DNA from: Acidulodesulfobacterium_A sp049965795
GTDB lineage: Bacteria > SZUA-79 > Acidulodesulfobacterales > Acidulodesulfobacteraceae
Length of the DNA: 48,051 nucleotides
Direction: 5' to 3'
Assembly: GCA_049965795.1 (NCBI GenBank)
Contig: JBMFVW010000012.1
Coordinates: 1 to 48,051 of the forward strand
The first letter of the stretch is position 1, and each line of letters starts with the position of its first letter. The translations under genes were made by a program, and so were the position numbers. Shown in pieces: positions 40,880 to 48,051 of the stretch. The notes beneath the pieces were generated by a model that was not told the DNA's origin, ran no database searches, and saw only the letters and a list, made by a program, of their open reading frames with translations.

Positions 40880-41407
40880 ATGAAAAAGATTATTCTGAAT
40901 TTAAGTTTAGGAGTTTTTTTAATGCTGGCGTCAACTGTAATATTTGGTTCCGCGAAAGCAAATGCGGCAGGTTCAAATATAGCGGTCGTAAATATGCAGA
41001 AAGTAATTTCAATGTCTAATCAAGGAAAAGCTGCAAACAGCGAATTAAAGGCTTTAGTTTCTAAATATAGCGGAAGACTCCTTGCCATGAGAAAAAAAAT
41101 TGCGTCAATTCAGGCCGATTTAAAAAATAACGGTTCCATAATGTCTGCCTCAGAAAAAACAAAAAAAACAAGAGAATTTGAAACTGATATATCTAACTAT
41201 TCCGCTCAGGAAAAACATATACAGGGCGTTATGTCGGAAAAAAGATTTGAATTACTAAAAGGAATAGTCAGTAAAGCAACCGCAATTATCGATTCTATCG
41301 CAAAAAAAGACGGATATATTTTAGTAATTGACAGGCCCAGCGTTGTTTACAGAGATAATTCCATAGATATAACTAATCAAGTTTTACAGCAGATGAACGC
41401 AAAATAA
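40880..41407 (+). CDS. skp: periplasmic OmpH/Skp-family chaperone
   Basis: Small periplasmic holdase for unfolded outer-membrane proteins. From the ATG at 40880, with AAGGAG at 40865-40870, it has 175 residues. The frame extends 14 codons upstream, but that longer version would bury the signal peptide. Signal peptide 1-28 (cleavage after AKANA), then NIAVVNMQKVISMS and a long charged helical region (about 50-145) that would form the coiled-coil tentacles, and a closing strand GYILVIDRPSVVY. Its place between bamA and lpxD is the usual one. Confidence 0.93.
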   Translation: MKKIILNLSLGVFLMLASTVIFGSAKANAAGSNIAVVNMQKVISMSNQGKAANSELKALVSKYSGRLLAMRKKIASIQADLKNNGSIMSASEKTKKTREFETDISNYSAQEKHIQGVMSEKRFELLKGIVSKATAIIDSIAKKDGYILVIDRPSVVYRDNSIDITNQVLQQMNAK

Positions 41408-41417
41408 AAAAAGACTT

Positions 41418-42455
41418 ATGCTTTTAAAAGATATAGTTTCTAAGTTATCGCTTAACTCTATAGGAGATATTAACGACTTAGACGTTTCCGGAATAGGTTC
41501 GCTTAAAGCGGCAAAAGAGAACGAAATTTCTTTTGCCGCCGGACATAAATACATAAAACAACTGCTTGAAACTAAGGCATGTGCAGTTATAATGGACTAT
41601 GAATCTTTAAAGTCCGAATTGCCTTCCGATGTTAAATTTGCTATACTAGATTCTAAAAATCCATACCTTTCTTTTGCGGAGGCAACGCAGATTTTTAAAA
41701 GCATCTCCGATGAAAAAAGTAAAATTCCTTCAGATAATTTTGAAGGAAAGTATTTTATCGCCAAAACTTCAAAAAAAGGTGAAAATACCTTAATTTATCC
41801 TGGAGTTTTTATAGGGGAAAACAGTTCTGTCGGGGCCGGTTGCAGGATAATGTCCAACGTTCATATCGGAGATAACGTTATTATAGGAAATAACGTGCTG
41901 ATATATCCTAACGTTACGATTTACGATAATTCCAAAATAGGAAATAATTGCATAATACATGCCGGCGCCATTATAGGAAGCGACGGATTTGGTTTTGCAA
42001 GGGGGAAATCCGGTTACGTTAAGATAATTCATGCCGGATATGCGGAGCTTGAAGATAACGTAGAAATAGGCGCTAATACTGCCATAGACAGAGGAGCCGT
42101 AGATTTTACGAGAATCGGAGCAGGAACAAAAATAGATAATTTAGTTCAGGTCGCTCACAATGTTATAATAGGCAAAAACTGCGTTATTGCGGCACAGACC
42201 GGAATAGCCGGCAGTACGGAAATCGGTGATAACGTTACTATGGGCGGGCAGGTAGGCATAGCGGGACATATAGAAGTGGGAAACAACGTTATGATAGCGG
42301 CTCAGTCGGGAGTATCGGGCAATATAAACGACGGCGAGATAATCTCCGGCTCACCCGCTTTTTCTATAAAAGAATGGCGTAACTCGGTAGTGCTTTTCAA
42401 GAAACTTCCTGAATTATATAAGAAATTAAAAGAAATTTCAAAAAATAAGGTTTGA
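41418..42455 (+). CDS. lpxD: UDP-3-O-(3-hydroxyacyl)glucosamine N-acyltransferase
   Basis: Third enzyme of lipid A synthesis. It adds the N-linked hydroxyacyl chain from acyl-ACP. The 345 residues have an N-terminal uridine-binding domain (about 1-110) with AKENEISFAAGHKY. A left-handed beta helix of hexapeptide repeats (about 125-300, for example IGDNVIIGNNVLIYPNVTIY) follows. The catalytic histidine lies in VQVAHNVIIGKNC, and the region GSDGFGFARGKSGYVKI matches the family. C-terminal helices close the trimer. It starts 10 bp after skp and ends 4 bp before fabZ. Confidence 0.97.
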   Translation: MLLKDIVSKLSLNSIGDINDLDVSGIGSLKAAKENEISFAAGHKYIKQLLETKACAVIMDYESLKSELPSDVKFAILDSKNPYLSFAEATQIFKSISDEKSKIPSDNFEGKYFIAKTSKKGENTLIYPGVFIGENSSVGAGCRIMSNVHIGDNVIIGNNVLIYPNVTIYDNSKIGNNCIIHAGAIIGSDGFGFARGKSGYVKIIHAGYAELEDNVEIGANTAIDRGAVDFTRIGAGTKIDNLVQVAHNVIIGKNCVIAAQTGIAGSTEIGDNVTMGGQVGIAGHIEVGNNVMIAAQSGVSGNINDGEIISGSPAFSIKEWRNSVVLFKKLPELYKKLKEISKNKV

Positions 42456-42459
42456 AAAA

Positions 42460-42942
42460 ATGGAAAAAACAGAAGAAAAGAAAAGCGTTTTAAAAGACGG
42501 CGAAATAATAGGCATAGGAGAAATTTTAAATCTATTGCCGCACAGATACCCTTTTCTTATGATAGATAAAGTCGTATCTTTAGAAAAAGGCAAGTCTATT
42601 ACCGCCGTTAAAAATACCACTATAAACGAACCTTTTTTTCAGGGGCATTTTCCGGGTTATCCGGTTATGCCCGGAGTTTTAATATTAGAGGCTCTTGCGC
42701 AGGCCGGAGGCATTTTAGCATACAAAACGGAAGAAAATGACGATTTGCGCGATAAATTAACTTACTTTATGGGGATAGATAAGGCAAGGTTCAGAAAACC
42801 GATATTGCCGGGTTATTCGGTATATTTAAAAGTAGAGCTTATTAAAAGAAAACAGTTTGTATGGGTTTTTTCCGGAAAAGCAGAAGTAGAAGGAAGTCTT
42901 TGTGCCGAAGCCGAACTTATGGCAACATTTATGCCGAAATAA
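42460..42942 (+). CDS. fabZ: 3-hydroxyacyl-ACP dehydratase FabZ
   Basis: Hot-dog-fold dehydratase of fatty acid elongation. It competes with the Lpx enzymes for hydroxyacyl-ACP, which explains its place among lpx genes. The 160 residues show LLPHRYPFLMIDKV and the active-site helix FQGHFPGYPVMPGVLILEALAQ with the catalytic His and Glu. The first 20 residues (MEKTEEKKSV...) are a hydrophilic leader; the conserved part starts at about GEILNLLPHRYP. A 192-198-bp spacer with unusual structure separates it from lpxA. Confidence 0.97.
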   Translation: MEKTEEKKSVLKDGEIIGIGEILNLLPHRYPFLMIDKVVSLEKGKSITAVKNTTINEPFFQGHFPGYPVMPGVLILEALAQAGGILAYKTEENDDLRDKLTYFMGIDKARFRKPILPGYSVYLKVELIKRKQFVWVFSGKAEVEGSLCAEAELMATFMPK

Positions 42943-43134
42943 TATGTTTTAACTCTCTACCTTTTAATATATAATTTTTAGCGTGTTTTAAAAAGCATTG
43001 CTTTTCAACTGAAGAATAGCGGAGCCGATAAGAAGTCGGGTAGTTGGCGGCAATAGAGCCAAGTGTAAATTTTCTTTATGCCGAACGGAATGGGCGGCTG
43101 CTTATTCCGAATTTAACATAACATAGACACAAAA
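42943..43134. other. unexplained structured spacer between fabZ and lpxA
   Basis: The only sizeable gap in the lpx run. Short stems are visible: AAAAGC-ATT-GCTTTT (42991-43005), CAACT/AGTTG (43006-43010 with 43042-43046) enclosing CCGA/TCGG, TTGGC/GCCAA (43044-43048 with 43058-43062) and CGGAAT/ATTCCG (43086-43109). The third shares bases with the second, so they exclude each other. From about 43000 to 43110 the DNA is clearly less AT-rich than its surroundings. The minus strand has an open frame of about 36 codons, without a start, ending at 42989. It fits no riboswitch or RNA family I recognise. Confidence 0.4.
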
Positions 43135-43140
43135 TTGACT

Positions 43141-43911
43141 ATGATAGATAAAACTGCAATAATTTATCCAGGAGCTTTAATAGACGATTCAACCGAAGTT
43201 GGGCCATATACTATTATAAAAGGCGGCGTGAAAATCGGCAAAAATAATCAGATTGCGTCGCACGTCGTGATTGAGGGCAACACGACAATAGGCGACGGAA
43301 ATAAGATATTTCAATTCGCCTCTATTGGCTCGGTTCCGCAAGACCTTAAGTATAAAGGCGAAGACACTAAACTTATTATAGGCAATAACAACATAATAAG
43401 AGAATATGTAACTATGAACCCCGGGACAGTCACAGGCAACGGGGTTACCGTAATAGGCGACGGAAATCTTTTTATGATGCATGTTCATATTGCTCACGAC
43501 TGCACAATCGGCAGCAGGAATATTTTTGCGAATAACGCTACCCTTGCCGGACATATAGAAATTCAGGATTTCGCAATATTGGGGGGTCTTTGCGCAATTC
43601 ATCAGTTTGTCCGCATAGGCGAATCCGTTCTTATAGCCGGCGGTTCTATGGTCGTTCAGGATATTCCTCCTTATCTCGTTGCGTCGGGCGACAGGGCAAA
43701 GATTTACGGCATTAACAGAATAGGATTAGAAAGAAGAGGTTTTACCAAAGAAGAAATAGAACAGATAAAAAATGCCTATAAAATTGTTTACAGGTCAAAA
43801 TCTACGGTTAAAATTGCAATAGAGAAAATAGAGCAGGAAATAGGAAAAACCGAAAAAATTGAAAAATTCACTTCGTTTATAGCCGATTCTAAAAGGGGTA
43901 TCACCAGATAA
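43141..43911 (+). CDS. lpxA: acyl-ACP--UDP-N-acetylglucosamine O-acyltransferase
   Basis: First enzyme of lipid A synthesis, 256 residues from the ATG at 43141 (a TTG two codons earlier is also possible). The left-handed beta helix (about 3-185) contains hexapeptide repeats. The catalytic-histidine segment is MMHVHIAHDCTIG, and GGLCAIHQFVRIG and the substrate-binding GDRAKIYGINRIGLERRGF follow. A C-terminal helical domain ends with the DSKRGITR typical of the family. No clear ribosome binding site is present. It is followed by lpxI after 23 bp. Confidence 0.97.
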   Translation: MIDKTAIIYPGALIDDSTEVGPYTIIKGGVKIGKNNQIASHVVIEGNTTIGDGNKIFQFASIGSVPQDLKYKGEDTKLIIGNNNIIREYVTMNPGTVTGNGVTVIGDGNLFMMHVHIAHDCTIGSRNIFANNATLAGHIEIQDFAILGGLCAIHQFVRIGESVLIAGGSMVVQDIPPYLVASGDRAKIYGINRIGLERRGFTKEEIEQIKNAYKIVYRSKSTVKIAIEKIEQEIGKTEKIEKFTSFIADSKRGITR

Positions 43912-43934
43912 AACTTCTTAGATATAATTAAAAT

Positions 43935-44738
43935 ATGGAAAATAAAAATATAGGTATAATAGCCGGTTACGGTGAGTTTCCTCTAATATACATAGACGAA
44001 TTAAAATCTGCCGGTTATTCGGTGAAGGTCTGCGCTATCGAAGAAGAAGCCGACAAATCTCTTGCCGATCGCGCTGACAAGATTATTTACATCAGCGTCG
44101 GACAGTTAGGTAAATTAGTTAATTTTTTTAAATCCGAAGGCGTAAGCGAAGTAATAATGGCAGGTAAGGTAAGAAAAACCCTGATGTTTAAAAAAGTCAA
44201 ACCGGACATTAAAGCCATAACGCTTTTTTTATCCCTTAAAGACAAAAAAGACGACACCATACTTAATGCAATTTGTAAATTTTTGGAAAAGGAAGGAATA
44301 AGCATAGTTCCGCAGACTAAATATATCTCTTCCGTTTTTTTGCCTTCGGGGATCGCATCTAAGAGGTCGCCCAACAAAAAAGAAAAAGAAGATATAGAAT
44401 TCGGAAAAAGTTCGGCAATGCTCATTGCCGGGGCTGATATAGGACAGACGGCGGTAGTTAAAGATAAATCTGTAATGGCTCTCGAAGCAATAGAAGGCAC
44501 TGACGAGGCGATAATAAGGGGCGGAAAACTTGCAAACGGAGGCGCGGTAGTCGTAAAAGTCAATAAACCTAATCAGGATTTAAGATTCGATATACCTGCC
44601 GTCGGACTCGATACTTTAGAAGCGATAATTTCGGTAAATGCCACATGCCTGGCTTTTGAACGCAATACTATAGTCATCAGAAAAGACGAATTTATCAAGA
44701 AAGCCGACTCCGAAGACATCGCAGTATATGTTTTTTAA
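43935..44738 (+). CDS. lpxI: UDP-2,3-diacylglucosamine diphosphatase LpxI
   Basis: Cleaves UDP-2,3-diacylglucosamine to lipid X and UMP, the step done by LpxH in E. coli. The 267 residues match the DUF1009/LpxI family: an N-terminal Rossmann-like domain (GIIAGYGEFPLIYIDELKSAG, then EVIMAGKVRK) and a C-terminal domain with DIGQTAVVKDKSVMALEAIEGTDEAI and a final FDIPAVGLDTLE. LpxI occurs in alphaproteobacteria and deltaproteobacteria, among others, which fits the other lineage hints. It overlaps or abuts lpxB, depending on the lpxB start. Confidence 0.94.
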   Translation: MENKNIGIIAGYGEFPLIYIDELKSAGYSVKVCAIEEEADKSLADRADKIIYISVGQLGKLVNFFKSEGVSEVIMAGKVRKTLMFKKVKPDIKAITLFLSLKDKKDDTILNAICKFLEKEGISIVPQTKYISSVFLPSGIASKRSPNKKEKEDIEFGKSSAMLIAGADIGQTAVVKDKSVMALEAIEGTDEAIIRGGKLANGGAVVVKVNKPNQDLRFDIPAVGLDTLEAIISVNATCLAFERNTIVIRKDEFIKKADSEDIAVYVF

Positions 44739-44739
44739 A

Positions 44740-45951
44740 ATGCATAACATACTCGTAGTTTCCGGCGAACCCTCCGGCGACGTTTTTGCCGGCGGTTTAA
44801 TATCGTCGCTTAAAAAAATTGAAAAGATCAAGACTATTAGCGGTGAAGCAATATCTTTAAATATTTACGCAATGGGCGGCAAAAACAGCGCCGAAGCCGG
44901 CGCCGAGCTGATATCCGATATTAAAGAATTATCGGTTATGGGTTTTACCGAAGTGCTTTTGAAATTAAAAACTATAAAAAAAGTATTAAGAAATATATCT
45001 TTATGGATAGAGTCTAATAAACCGGACGCAGTTATTCTCGTCGATTTTCCGTCATTTAATTTTAAAATCGCAAAACTAGCGAATAAGCTTAAAATTCCGG
45101 TAGTTTATTTCATCCCGCCTAAAATTTGGGCATCCCGTTACGGCAGAATAAAATTTATTAAAAAATATATAAAATTTGTTATAACTATTTTCCCGTTTGA
45201 GCAGGATATTTATAAAAAAGAAGGCGTGGAGTCTTACTATTTCGGTAACCCTTTATACGTTCTAAAGAAGAAAGACATTCTAACGGACTCGGCGGATCTA
45301 TCCGGAGAGATCGAAACAAAAAAACTTTTAAAAGGAAAATATCCTGTTATATCTTTTTTGCCAGGCTCAAGGAAAACCGAACTTAAATATCATGCGCAGA
45401 GGATAATCGATTCTGCTTTGCGGATAAAATCAGTTTATAAAGATGCTTTTTTTATTTTTCCGTTCAGAAGAGAGATAGATTTTTCCTATTTTAAGGAAGC
45501 AATAGAAAAAAGCTCAGCCTTAAAATCAGGCTTAAAAAAAGATATGTATATATTTACCGACTCCATAGGTTTTGCCCTTTCTTCAAGCAACTTAATAATA
45601 ACGGCGAGCGGTACGGCTTCTTTAGAAGCCTGTTTTTACGGAAAACCGGTAATAATATTTTATTATTTGAACTATCTAACCTATGTTCTTGCTAAAATAT
45701 TGGTAAGAATAAAATACGCAGGACTTATAAACATACTTGCCGGAGAAGAAGTAGTTCCCGAATTGATAGAATCAAAGTTTAATCCCGAAAATGTTTTTAA
45801 TGAAGCCGAAAAATTTTTAAAAGATGAAGAGTACAGACAAAACTCGCTTAAAAAAATTTCATCTGTGGTTTCTACCTTGGATGCCGGCATCGATCCTTTT
45901 GATGCAGCTGCAGACGTAATTTATGATAAAATAATTAGATATGTCCGATAA
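44740..45951 (+). CDS. lpxB: lipid A disaccharide synthase
   Basis: Family 19 glycosyltransferase that joins UDP-diacylglucosamine to lipid X. From the ATG at 44740, one base after the lpxI stop, it has 403 residues and begins MHNILVVSGEPSGDVFAGGL, as in other LpxB proteins. An ATG at 44728 adds four residues and overlaps lpxI by 11 bp. Conserved parts include LSVMGFTEVLLKL, VILVDFPSFNFKIAK, YFIPPKIWASRYGRI, FLPGSRKTELKYH and TASGTASLEACFYGKPV. It overlaps msbA by 11 bp, so synthesis and export of lipid A are translationally linked. Confidence 0.96.
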   Translation: MHNILVVSGEPSGDVFAGGLISSLKKIEKIKTISGEAISLNIYAMGGKNSAEAGAELISDIKELSVMGFTEVLLKLKTIKKVLRNISLWIESNKPDAVILVDFPSFNFKIAKLANKLKIPVVYFIPPKIWASRYGRIKFIKKYIKFVITIFPFEQDIYKKEGVESYYFGNPLYVLKKKDILTDSADLSGEIETKKLLKGKYPVISFLPGSRKTELKYHAQRIIDSALRIKSVYKDAFFIFPFRREIDFSYFKEAIEKSSALKSGLKKDMYIFTDSIGFALSSSNLIITASGTASLEACFYGKPVIIFYYLNYLTYVLAKILVRIKYAGLINILAGEEVVPELIESKFNPENVFNEAEKFLKDEEYRQNSLKKISSVVSTLDAGIDPFDAAADVIYDKIIRYVR

Positions 45952-47920
45952 AACTAAAATGTTTAACAAGAAAAATATAAAAAAAGATTTTTCGGTTTTA
46001 AAAAGGCTGATTCCTTACATCCTGCCGTATAAGAAAAAGCTTATTATGGCAGTAATAAGCATGGCTATAGTTTCAGCCCTGACCGGCGCGCTTGCCTATA
46101 TCGTTAAACCCCTGATAAATAATATATTTATCACTAAAAGCTATGCCGAACTTATACTTATTCCATTGCTGGTAATATTGATTTTTTTAGTGAAAAACAT
46201 TTTTTACTATGCGGAGTTTTACTATACCGGTTCTGTAGGGCAAAATATTATAAGGTCGCTTAGGGACGAGGTTTATTCGGTGATAGTAAAACTGCCTGTT
46301 TCAAAACTTAACAAAATACCTACGGGCGTTCTTATAGCTAGAATAACCTACGATATAAATATCATTCAAAGAACCGTGTCTGATACCGTAAGCGCCGTTA
46401 TGAAAGACGTCCTTACCATGATAGTTCTTTTGGCAGTCGTATTATATATGGATTTTTATCTTGCGCTGGCTGTGCTGATTCTGTTTCCTTTAGTTATTTT
46501 TCCGGTAACGCTTCTTGGGAAAAAAGCCCGAAGAACCAGCACCGATACTCAAAATGAAATGGGAAATATAACAAAGTTTTTAGACGAAACTATTTCCGGA
46601 TTGCGCATGGTAAAAGCTTATAATATGGAAGAATTTGAAATAAAGAGATTTAAAAAATTATCAGACAATCTTTACAGATTTTTTATGAGAATGACCAAAA
46701 TAAGGGGGCTTACGGTGCCGTTTGTCGAACTTATAGGCGGAATCTCCGTCGCTTCTATAATATTTATAGGCGGACTTCAGGTTATAAAATTCGGATATAC
46801 TCCAGGCGAGTTTTTTTCATTTTTGACGGCAATTCTTCTTCTTTACGAACCTGTAAAGAGTTTATCGCGCCTTAACAACAGCCTTCAGGAAGGAATAGCC
46901 GCAGGAACCAGAATATTCGGCATTTTAGACGAAAAGCAGGAAGAAACGGGAGGAACTAAACATGTTCCGAAAGATATAGAAGTCCTTGAAATAAAGAATC
47001 TTTATTTCGGTTACGACGTTGAAGGGGACGGCAACGGTAACGGCGAAAATCTAAATAACGGCAAAGATAAAGTTAAAGACGATAAAAAAGATGATAATTC
47101 CGCCGGCGTAAACGAAGAAAAAGAAAACAATAAATATATCAATAAGGATAATAAAGATAATAAGGAAGGCGATGAGCATTTCGACCTTAAAAATATAAAC
47201 ATAAAAATTAATAAAGGCGAGATAGCCGCCGTAGTAGGTTTTTCAGGAGCAGGCAAAAGCACTATATCTATGCTGATTCCCCGCTTTTACGAACCCTCTT
47301 CCGGCGAGATAGACATTAACGGAATAAATATAAAAGAGTTTAATTTAAAAGAATTAAGGGATTCAATATCTTACGTTTCCCAGAACGTCGTCCTGTTTAA
47401 CGAAACTGTAAGGTTTAACATAGAATACGGAACAAGCGGCAAGAGCATGGATGAAATAGTAAATGCCGCAAAACTTGCATTTGCGGACGAATTTATAAAA
47501 AATCTTCCTCAAGGTTACGATACTATAGTCGATGAAGCAGGGTTAAGACTTTCCGGCGGCGAAAAGCAAAGAATTTTAATAGCAAGGGCGTTCCTAAAAG
47601 ACGCTCCTATACTTATTCTCGACGAAGCTACTTCATCTTTGGACGGAGAATCGGAAAAGAAAATCCAGAAGGCTCTTTTCGGCGTCGCCGGAGGAATTAA
47701 CGGCGGCGATGCAAACAAAACAGATTCGCAGAATCAATTATCCGAAGGATTGTGCAGAAATAAAATCGTCCTTATAATAGCACACAGGCTTTCTACTGTC
47801 AAACAGGCTAATAGGATTTATGTCCTCGAAAAAGGCGAAATAGTCGAAAGCGGAAGCCATGAAGATTTGATAAAACTTGACGGAATATATAAAAATCTTC
47901 TTTTAAAACAGATGGAATAG
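45941..47920 (+). CDS. msbA: lipid A export ABC transporter MsbA-like, with hydrophilic insertion in the ATPase domain
   Basis: Half-transporter that flips core-lipid A to the outer face of the inner membrane. It has 659 residues, about 75 more than E. coli MsbA. Six membrane helices lie at about 30-320. The ATPase domain has A-loop Y358, Walker A GFSGAGKS (433-440), signature LSGGE (537-541), Walker B ILILDEA (557-563) and H-loop H615, all intact. The added length is a 50-residue Asn/Asp/Lys/Glu-rich low-complexity stretch (about 361-412) between the A-loop and Walker A, and a second insertion (about 582-606) before the H-loop strand. Other MsbA/multidrug exporters are alternatives, but the lpxB overlap favours lipid A export. 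Confidence 0.92.
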   Translation: MSDKTKMFNKKNIKKDFSVLKRLIPYILPYKKKLIMAVISMAIVSALTGALAYIVKPLINNIFITKSYAELILIPLLVILIFLVKNIFYYAEFYYTGSVGQNIIRSLRDEVYSVIVKLPVSKLNKIPTGVLIARITYDINIIQRTVSDTVSAVMKDVLTMIVLLAVVLYMDFYLALAVLILFPLVIFPVTLLGKKARRTSTDTQNEMGNITKFLDETISGLRMVKAYNMEEFEIKRFKKLSDNLYRFFMRMTKIRGLTVPFVELIGGISVASIIFIGGLQVIKFGYTPGEFFSFLTAILLLYEPVKSLSRLNNSLQEGIAAGTRIFGILDEKQEETGGTKHVPKDIEVLEIKNLYFGYDVEGDGNGNGENLNNGKDKVKDDKKDDNSAGVNEEKENNKYINKDNKDNKEGDEHFDLKNINIKINKGEIAAVVGFSGAGKSTISMLIPRFYEPSSGEIDINGINIKEFNLKELRDSISYVSQNVVLFNETVRFNIEYGTSGKSMDEIVNAAKLAFADEFIKNLPQGYDTIVDEAGLRLSGGEKQRILIARAFLKDAPILILDEATSSLDGESEKKIQKALFGVAGGINGGDANKTDSQNQLSEGLCRNKIVLIIAHRLSTVKQANRIYVLEKGEIVESGSHEDLIKLDGIYKNLLLKQME

Positions 47921-48011
47921 ATATTTTTATATGACCGATAAAAATATAGCCGATAATATGAATAAAAACAATTAACTGGACTGTTTCCGTTTTTAATCGC
48001 TTTTTAAAAGC

Positions 48012-48051
48012 ATGTTTTGGATACTTTATCATACCTTTTTTCCATTGAGTT
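48012..48051 (+). CDS. possible 5' end of a further gene cut by the window edge
   Basis: An ATG at 48012 opens a frame (MFWILYHTFFPLS) that runs off the window. The hydrophobic start would suit a membrane-anchored envelope enzyme, and a Kdo transferase gene often follows msbA, but 13 codons cannot decide this. The remaining 47921-48011 holds no recognisable feature. Confidence 0.2.
   Translation, partial: MFWILYHTFFPLS

Noticed and set aside
43006..43050. CTGAAGA next to stems in the fabZ-lpxA spacer as a hammerhead ribozyme core
   Set aside because: The required GAAA segment and the third stem with a cleavage triplet are absent.
47931..47975. 14-codon open frame (MTDKNIADNMNKNN) after msbA
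   Set aside because: It is too short, has no convincing ribosome binding site and is low in complexity.

Overview
The window is one AT-rich chromosomal segment (roughly 35-40 % G+C by eye, heavy use of ATA isoleucine codons) from a Gram-negative bacterium. The lipid A genes (lpxA, lpxD, lpxI, lpxB, msbA, fabZ), lolC/lolD, bamA, a Skp-like chaperone and lnt show an outer membrane. The gene orders ilvD-ilvB-ilvN-ilvC-psd-pssA-leuA-leuC-leuD-leuB-asd and lnt-prfB-lysS-lolC-lolD-bamA-skp-lpxD-fabZ-lpxA-lpxI-lpxB-msbA, the PhoH-PgpH-YbeY-DgkA string, and LpxI in place of LpxH resemble Desulfobacterota (deltaproteobacterial) genomes. The phylum is an inference from synteny and was not tested.

Layout. 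1-1.1 kb: the 3' part of a GAF-like/GGDEF diguanylate cyclase that is open to the left edge. 1.2-8.5 kb: pheS and pheT, separated by about 3.9 kb holding a minus-strand SF1 helicase, a ComF-like phosphoribosyltransferase and a DprA-like protein. 8.6-10.8 kb: rseP, tsaB and a DUF465/YdcH-type small protein behind a good sigma-70-type promoter. 10.8-23.5 kb: branched-chain amino acid supercluster with psd-pssA embedded and asd at the end. 23.5-26.2 kb: murJ, and convergently an atypical L,D-transpeptidase. 26.2-33.3 kb: phoH, pgpH-like, ybeY, a DgkA-PAP2 fusion, mazG, lnt. 33.4-38.0 kb: prfB with the programmed +1 frameshift, lysS, lolC, lolD. 38.0-47.9 kb: bamA, skp, lpxD, fabZ, lpxA, lpxI, lpxB, msbA, an almost complete route for outer-membrane protein insertion and lipid A assembly and export (lpxC, lpxK and Kdo transferase are not in the window).

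Non-coding structure. Three families of short palindromic or hairpin repeats sit at gene junctions. Family 1 is built on a GGAATT/AATTCC or AGAATT/AATTCT core (seven palindromes plus a half copy; one lies inside the 3' end of lolD and encodes its C-terminal tail). Family 2 is a hairpin element of about 90 bp (two copies). Family 3 is a double stem-loop (two copies in opposite orientation). The fabZ-lpxA spacer holds unexplained structured, less AT-rich DNA. No tRNA, rRNA, CRISPR array, insertion sequence or transposase was seen.

The best candidate for an unusual system is the helicase / phosphoribosyltransferase / DprA-like trio inserted between pheS and pheT. All three members are divergent from their housekeeping relatives: the helicase has an unrecognised N-terminal region of about 285 residues and little room for its 2B domain, the phosphoribosyltransferase lacks the ComFC zinc finger, and the DprA-like protein has an altered nucleotide/DNA-binding loop and a possible beta-clamp-binding tail.
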